In this document: positions 22,093 through 24,803 of the stretch, piece by piece | Position numbering within the stretch: the stretch's first letter is position 1 | How the letters are laid out: each line of letters starts with the position of its first letter | NCBI GenBank assembly: GCA_009908925.1 | Contig: JAAAOH010000132.1 | Location: 1-24,803, forward strand | Direction of reading: 5' to 3' | Length of the DNA stretch: 24,803 nucleotides | Origin: Spirochaetota bacterium | GTDB lineage: Bacteria; Spirochaetota; Spirochaetia; DSM-27196; PWMO01 | Made by a program: the position numbers and the translations under genes | The notes under the pieces: generated by a model | Told to the model about the DNA's origin: nothing | What the model saw: only the letters and a program-made list of their open reading frames with translations | The model's database searches: none

Positions 22093-22759
22093 GGCCGACG
22101 CCGGCAGGTGCGTACGGACGCTCCTCGCGATCGTCGCACTGGCTGCGGTGATGCTCCTCGGGTCAGCCGGGCCGGCGGAGGCCCGCGGTGCCTCGGAAAC
22201 CGGGACCTCCACCGATACAGCTCCTCCGGGAACGGCCGATCCCGCGACGCCGCCGCGCGAAGCCGAGGCCACCGACAGCGAGTCCGGCCCGCCCGACACC
22301 GAGCCTACCGCTTTCGCCGACCAGCTCCTCGACAGCCCGTGTCCCTGTTCCGGGGAAGACGTCGCCGAGTCTGTCCCGTTCTCGGTGTTCGCCTCCGGTG
22401 CGAACGCGGCGCAGCAGGAGCGTCTCGCGGCGGTGGCAACGTCACAGGAGGAGCTCGAGGAGCTGTGGTCCCGGGTGGCGCGAACGCGTGTGCCGCAGCC
22501 CGACCCGCCGGAGGTGCGTTTCGAGTCTCAAACGGCGGTGGCAATCTTCATGGGGCAGCAACCGTCGGGCGGCTACTCGATTGAGATCGACGCGGGCTGC
22601 CGCATCGATACAAGCGGAACGGTCCACCTCTGCTACACCGCGTACGAGCCCCCCGAAGATGCTATCGTCACGATGGCGCTTACCTCTCCCTACGCTTTCG
22701 TTCTCATCGGCGAGCCCGCGGCCGACATCGTCGTCCACCGCCGGCGCGCCACGCGGTAG
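22055..22759 (+). CDS. PrcB-like secreted protease-complex protein
   Basis: The 234-residue protein has a signal peptide (hydrophobic 22-36, cut near AEA at 41-43) and a Thr/Pro/Glu/Asp-rich, probably disordered, segment (44-88). A CPC motif (C96, C98) follows. The C-terminal domain (about 105-228) contains a helix ELEELWSRV (133-141) and AIFMGQQPSGGYSIEI (163-178), the hallmark of the PrcB C-terminal domain family, then YEPPEDAIVTMALTSPYAFVLI. In Treponema denticola PrcB belongs to the dentilisin complex and is needed for stable PrtP protease. Here the gene starts inside the protease gene, so the two are translationally linked and likely act together in the periplasm. No prcA was found. Confidence 0.8.
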   Translation: MRSRTTATASSSRADAGRCVRTLLAIVALAAVMLLGSAGPAEARGASETGTSTDTAPPGTADPATPPREAEATDSESGPPDTEPTAFADQLLDSPCPCSGEDVAESVPFSVFASGANAAQQERLAAVATSQEELEELWSRVARTRVPQPDPPEVRFESQTAVAIFMGQQPSGGYSIEIDAGCRIDTSGTVHLCYTAYEPPEDAIVTMALTSPYAFVLIGEPAADIVVHRRRATR

Positions 22760-22862
22760 CCGGTAGCTCTCGGTTGGTCGCCGCGGGTAGCCGCCGGGGC
22801 GCCCCGGGCAGTAGCTTCGACGTAAGTAGACATCACCACGACTCACGATCAGGGGGATACCA

Positions 22863-23879
22863 ATGCAGTACCGACCACTCGGGAACAGCGGACTCATCGT
22901 TTCGCGTGCCTGCCTCGGCACGATGGTATTCGGAGAAGAGGGGGAGCGTGGCGCGGACGAGGAATCATCGCTCGAGATGATCGACCGGTTCATCGATGCC
23001 GGCGGAAACTTCATCGACACTGCCGATGTGTATGCCGATGGGCGCTCGGAGGAGATCGTGGGGAAAGCGCTCTCCCGGGTCGCACGCGATCGCATCATCC
23101 TGGCCACGAAGGTTCGAATGCCGGTCGGCAAGGGGCCGAACGATATCGGTCTGTCGCGAAAGCACGTTACCGACGGCGTAGAGGCGAGTCTCAGGCGGCT
23201 CGGCACCGACTACATCGACCTCTACTACACGCACATGTGGGACCCGGTGACGCCGCTCGAGGAAACACTGCGGGCACTCGACGACCTGGTTCGCGACGGT
23301 AAGATCCGCTACATCGGCGTGAGCAATTTTGCCGCGTGGCAGCTCATGAAGGCGCTGTCGGTAAGCGATGCGCGGGGACTGGTGCGCTACATCGCGGGGC
23401 AGTACCAGCACAGTCTGGTGCTCCGTGATATCGAGCGGGAGTTTGACGGTCTCTTTGCCGACCAGGGCGTGGGTGAGATCCCCTGGGGCGCGCTCGGTGG
23501 CGGATTTCTCTCCGGCAAGTATCGCCGCGGCGAGCGGCCGGAGGAAGGCCGCCTCGCGATGATGCCCGAGGGCGCGGAGGAGGCCTGGAGCCGGCGAAAC
23601 GTGGAACGAAACTGGCGCACCCTCGACGCGGTGGGAGAGATCGCCGATTCCCGCGGCGCAACCTACTCGCAGGTCGCGCTCGCCTGGCTGCTTCGCCGGC
23701 CCACCGTCACATCTGCTCTGCTCGGAGTGCGCACCCCTGCGCAACTCGAGGACAATCTGGGTGCTGTGGATCTGCAGCTCACCGACAACGAGTTTTCCCG
23801 TCTCGATGAGGTAAGCAGGCCGGATCCGGGGTATCCCTATCGCATGATCAGCGAGTTCGGTGCACGGCCGTTCGACTGA
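22863..23879 (+). CDS. Aldo/keto reductase
   Basis: A cytosolic NADPH-dependent oxidoreductase of the aldo/keto reductase superfamily, TIM-barrel fold, 338 residues. The catalytic tetrad is D52 and Y57 (FIDTADVY), K83 (ATKV) and H124 (YYTHMWD). The cofactor-binding parts IRYIGVSNF (148-156) and the late TSALLGVRTPAQLEDN are present. The sequence opens QYRPLGNSGLIVSRACLGTM, typical of the YajO/Tas-like group, which reduces aldehydes or ketones; the natural substrate cannot be told. The ATG at 22863 has AGGGGGA five bases upstream. It lies 103 bases after the PrcB-like gene and seems an independent unit. Confidence 0.93.
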   Translation: MQYRPLGNSGLIVSRACLGTMVFGEEGERGADEESSLEMIDRFIDAGGNFIDTADVYADGRSEEIVGKALSRVARDRIILATKVRMPVGKGPNDIGLSRKHVTDGVEASLRRLGTDYIDLYYTHMWDPVTPLEETLRALDDLVRDGKIRYIGVSNFAAWQLMKALSVSDARGLVRYIAGQYQHSLVLRDIEREFDGLFADQGVGEIPWGALGGGFLSGKYRRGERPEEGRLAMMPEGAEEAWSRRNVERNWRTLDAVGEIADSRGATYSQVALAWLLRRPTVTSALLGVRTPAQLEDNLGAVDLQLTDNEFSRLDEVSRPDPGYPYRMISEFGARPFD

Positions 23880-23920
23880 CCCCGGATGTGGGGGGAACGG
23901 TCGGCTCGCAGGCTCCTTTG

Positions 23921-23949
23921 TTGACGGTGCAGGTGAGGCGCCCTATCTT
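23921..23949 (+). promoter_or_regulatory. Promoter of the osmoprotectant-binding protein gene
   Basis: TTGACG (23921-23926), 17 bases, TATCTT (23944-23949). Transcription would start near 23956, giving a leader of about 26 bases with AAGGAG six bases before the ATG. Confidence 0.5.
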
Positions 23950-23981
23950 ATAGGATCGCCTGCAACCGAAAGGAGTTTTGT

Positions 23982-24803
23982 ATGAGAACATTTCGTTCGA
24001 TGGTGGTTGCTGTACTTCTGCTGGTTCCCGTGCTCTTCGCGGGTGCAACCGGTTCTCAGGAGGAGATGCAGGAACAGAAAGGCCCCGTAACGGTGGCCTC
24101 CAAGATCGACACCGAAGGTGCACTGCTCGGCAGCATGATCGTTCAGCTTCTCGAGACGGACGGTTTCGAGGTCGAGGACAGCACTCAGTTCGGTCCCACG
24201 GATGTCATCCGGAAAGCAATTATCAACGGAGAGATCGACATCTATCCGGAGTACACGGGAAACGGGGCGTTCTTCTATCCCGAAGCGGCATCCCCCGATG
24301 TGTGGAAGGATCCCCAGCAGGGCTACGAGACCATCAAGGGTCTCGATATGGAGAACCATAACATCGTCTGGCTGCAGCCTGCGCCGGCCAACAACACCTG
24401 GGCGATTGCCGTCCGTCAGGATCTCGCCGAGGCCGAGGGCCTCGATACGCTCGACGACCTCGCCTCCTACATCGAGAACGGCGGAGAGTTCAAGCTTGCG
24501 GCATCCGAGGAGTTCGTAACCCGCCCGGACACGCTTCCGGCGTTCGAAGACACCTATGGCTTCGACCTGTCCAACAATCAGCTGCTCACCTTCTCCGGCG
24601 GAAACACCGCGACGACCACACAGGCTGCAGCTCGCGAAACCGACGGCGTCAATGCGGCAATGGCTTATGGCACCGACGGTAACCTCAGTGCGCTCAATCT
24701 CAGGGTTCTCGAGGATTCACGCAACGTGCAGCCGTACTATCGCCCGGCGCCCATCGTGCGGCAGGAGGTGCTTGATGAGTACCCCGAAATCGAGTCCATT
24801 CTC
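23982..24803 (+). CDS. Glycine betaine/osmoprotectant ABC transporter binding protein (3' end outside window)
   Basis: The 274 visible residues belong to the OpuAC/OsmF (YehZ) type of periplasmic binding protein, which delivers glycine betaine, choline or related osmolytes to an ABC importer. A signal peptide (hydrophobic 8-20, VVAVLLLVPVLFAGA) precedes the domain. VASKIDTEGALLGSMI (about 35-50), TQFGPTDVIRKAII and GEIDIYPEYTGNGAFFY are the family hallmarks; PANNTWAIAVRQDL and TLDDLASYI follow. There is no lipobox cysteine: FAGA stands where spirochaete binding proteins often have a lipidated cysteine. The start is ATG 23982 on AAGGAG. The frame runs open through the window end. Permease and ATPase genes probably lie downstream. 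Confidence 0.93.
   Translation, partial: MRTFRSMVVAVLLLVPVLFAGATGSQEEMQEQKGPVTVASKIDTEGALLGSMIVQLLETDGFEVEDSTQFGPTDVIRKAIINGEIDIYPEYTGNGAFFYPEAASPDVWKDPQQGYETIKGLDMENHNIVWLQPAPANNTWAIAVRQDLAEAEGLDTLDDLASYIENGGEFKLAASEEFVTRPDTLPAFEDTYGFDLSNNQLLTFSGGNTATTTQAAARETDGVNAAMAYGTDGNLSALNLRVLEDSRNVQPYYRPAPIVRQEVLDEYPEIESIL

Overview
The window is a dense stretch of bacterial chromosome with high G+C, and gene content points to a spirochaete (Spirochaetales). The signs are: a moxR-DUF58-unknown-batA-batB-batC-batD cluster in an order I recall from Borrelia; a subtilisin-like lipoprotein followed by a PrcB-type protein, a pairing known from the Treponema denticola dentilisin locus; and a sigma-28-like promoter. 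This placement is inference from gene content. No rRNA, tRNA, CRISPR, insertion sequence or phage gene was seen, and no gap between genes exceeds about 175 bases.

Layout. 1-666 (-): Era GTPase, cut by the window edge. 745-1353 (+): a lone ClpP with its own promoter and terminator. 1488-2618 (+): a secreted nuclease/phosphatase-fold lipoprotein, convergent with a coupled SMUG1-type glycosylase and RmuC pair (2593-4394, -). 4490-13615 (+): a run of nine close or overlapping genes, argJ, moxR, DUF58, an unknown membrane protein, batA, batB, batC, a batD-batE fusion and an Smr-domain gene, apparently read from a near-consensus promoter at 4423-4451. 13600-14865: infA (-) diverges from a DksA/TraR-family gene that has lost its zinc site (+), followed by a 130-aa unknown protein behind a sigma-28-type promoter. 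14907-16832: a metallo-beta-lactamase-fold hydrolase (-) and an unrecognised membrane protein (+). 16901-18139 (-): a helicase-like protein with degenerate motifs, no second RecA domain and an intact DbpA-type RNA-binding domain. 18260-19552 (+): an OmpA-domain cell-envelope protein. 19631-20301 (-): a VapBC-type toxin-antitoxin pair with an apparently leaderless antitoxin mRNA. 20410-22759 (+): a subtilisin-like lipoprotein overlapping a PrcB-domain protein. 22863-23879 (+): an aldo/keto reductase. 23982-24803 (+): an osmoprotectant-binding protein cut by the window edge.

How the genes fit together. The Bat cluster looks like an envelope machine: a MoxR AAA+ ATPase and a cytosolic DUF58 protein work with membrane von Willebrand A proteins (BatA, BatB) and TPR/Ig-type partners (BatC, BatD/E). 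It is co-directional with arginine biosynthesis (argJ) and an Smr nuclease-type gene. SMUG1 and RmuC form a DNA-maintenance pair.

The most novel-looking part is the protease module at 20.4-22.8 kb. The subtilisin-like enzyme appears to carry its fervidolysin-type propeptide at the C-terminus instead of the N-terminus, and its partner gene starts inside its 3' end. The degenerate helicase with an intact RNA-binding domain and the zinc-less DksA are the next most interesting items.
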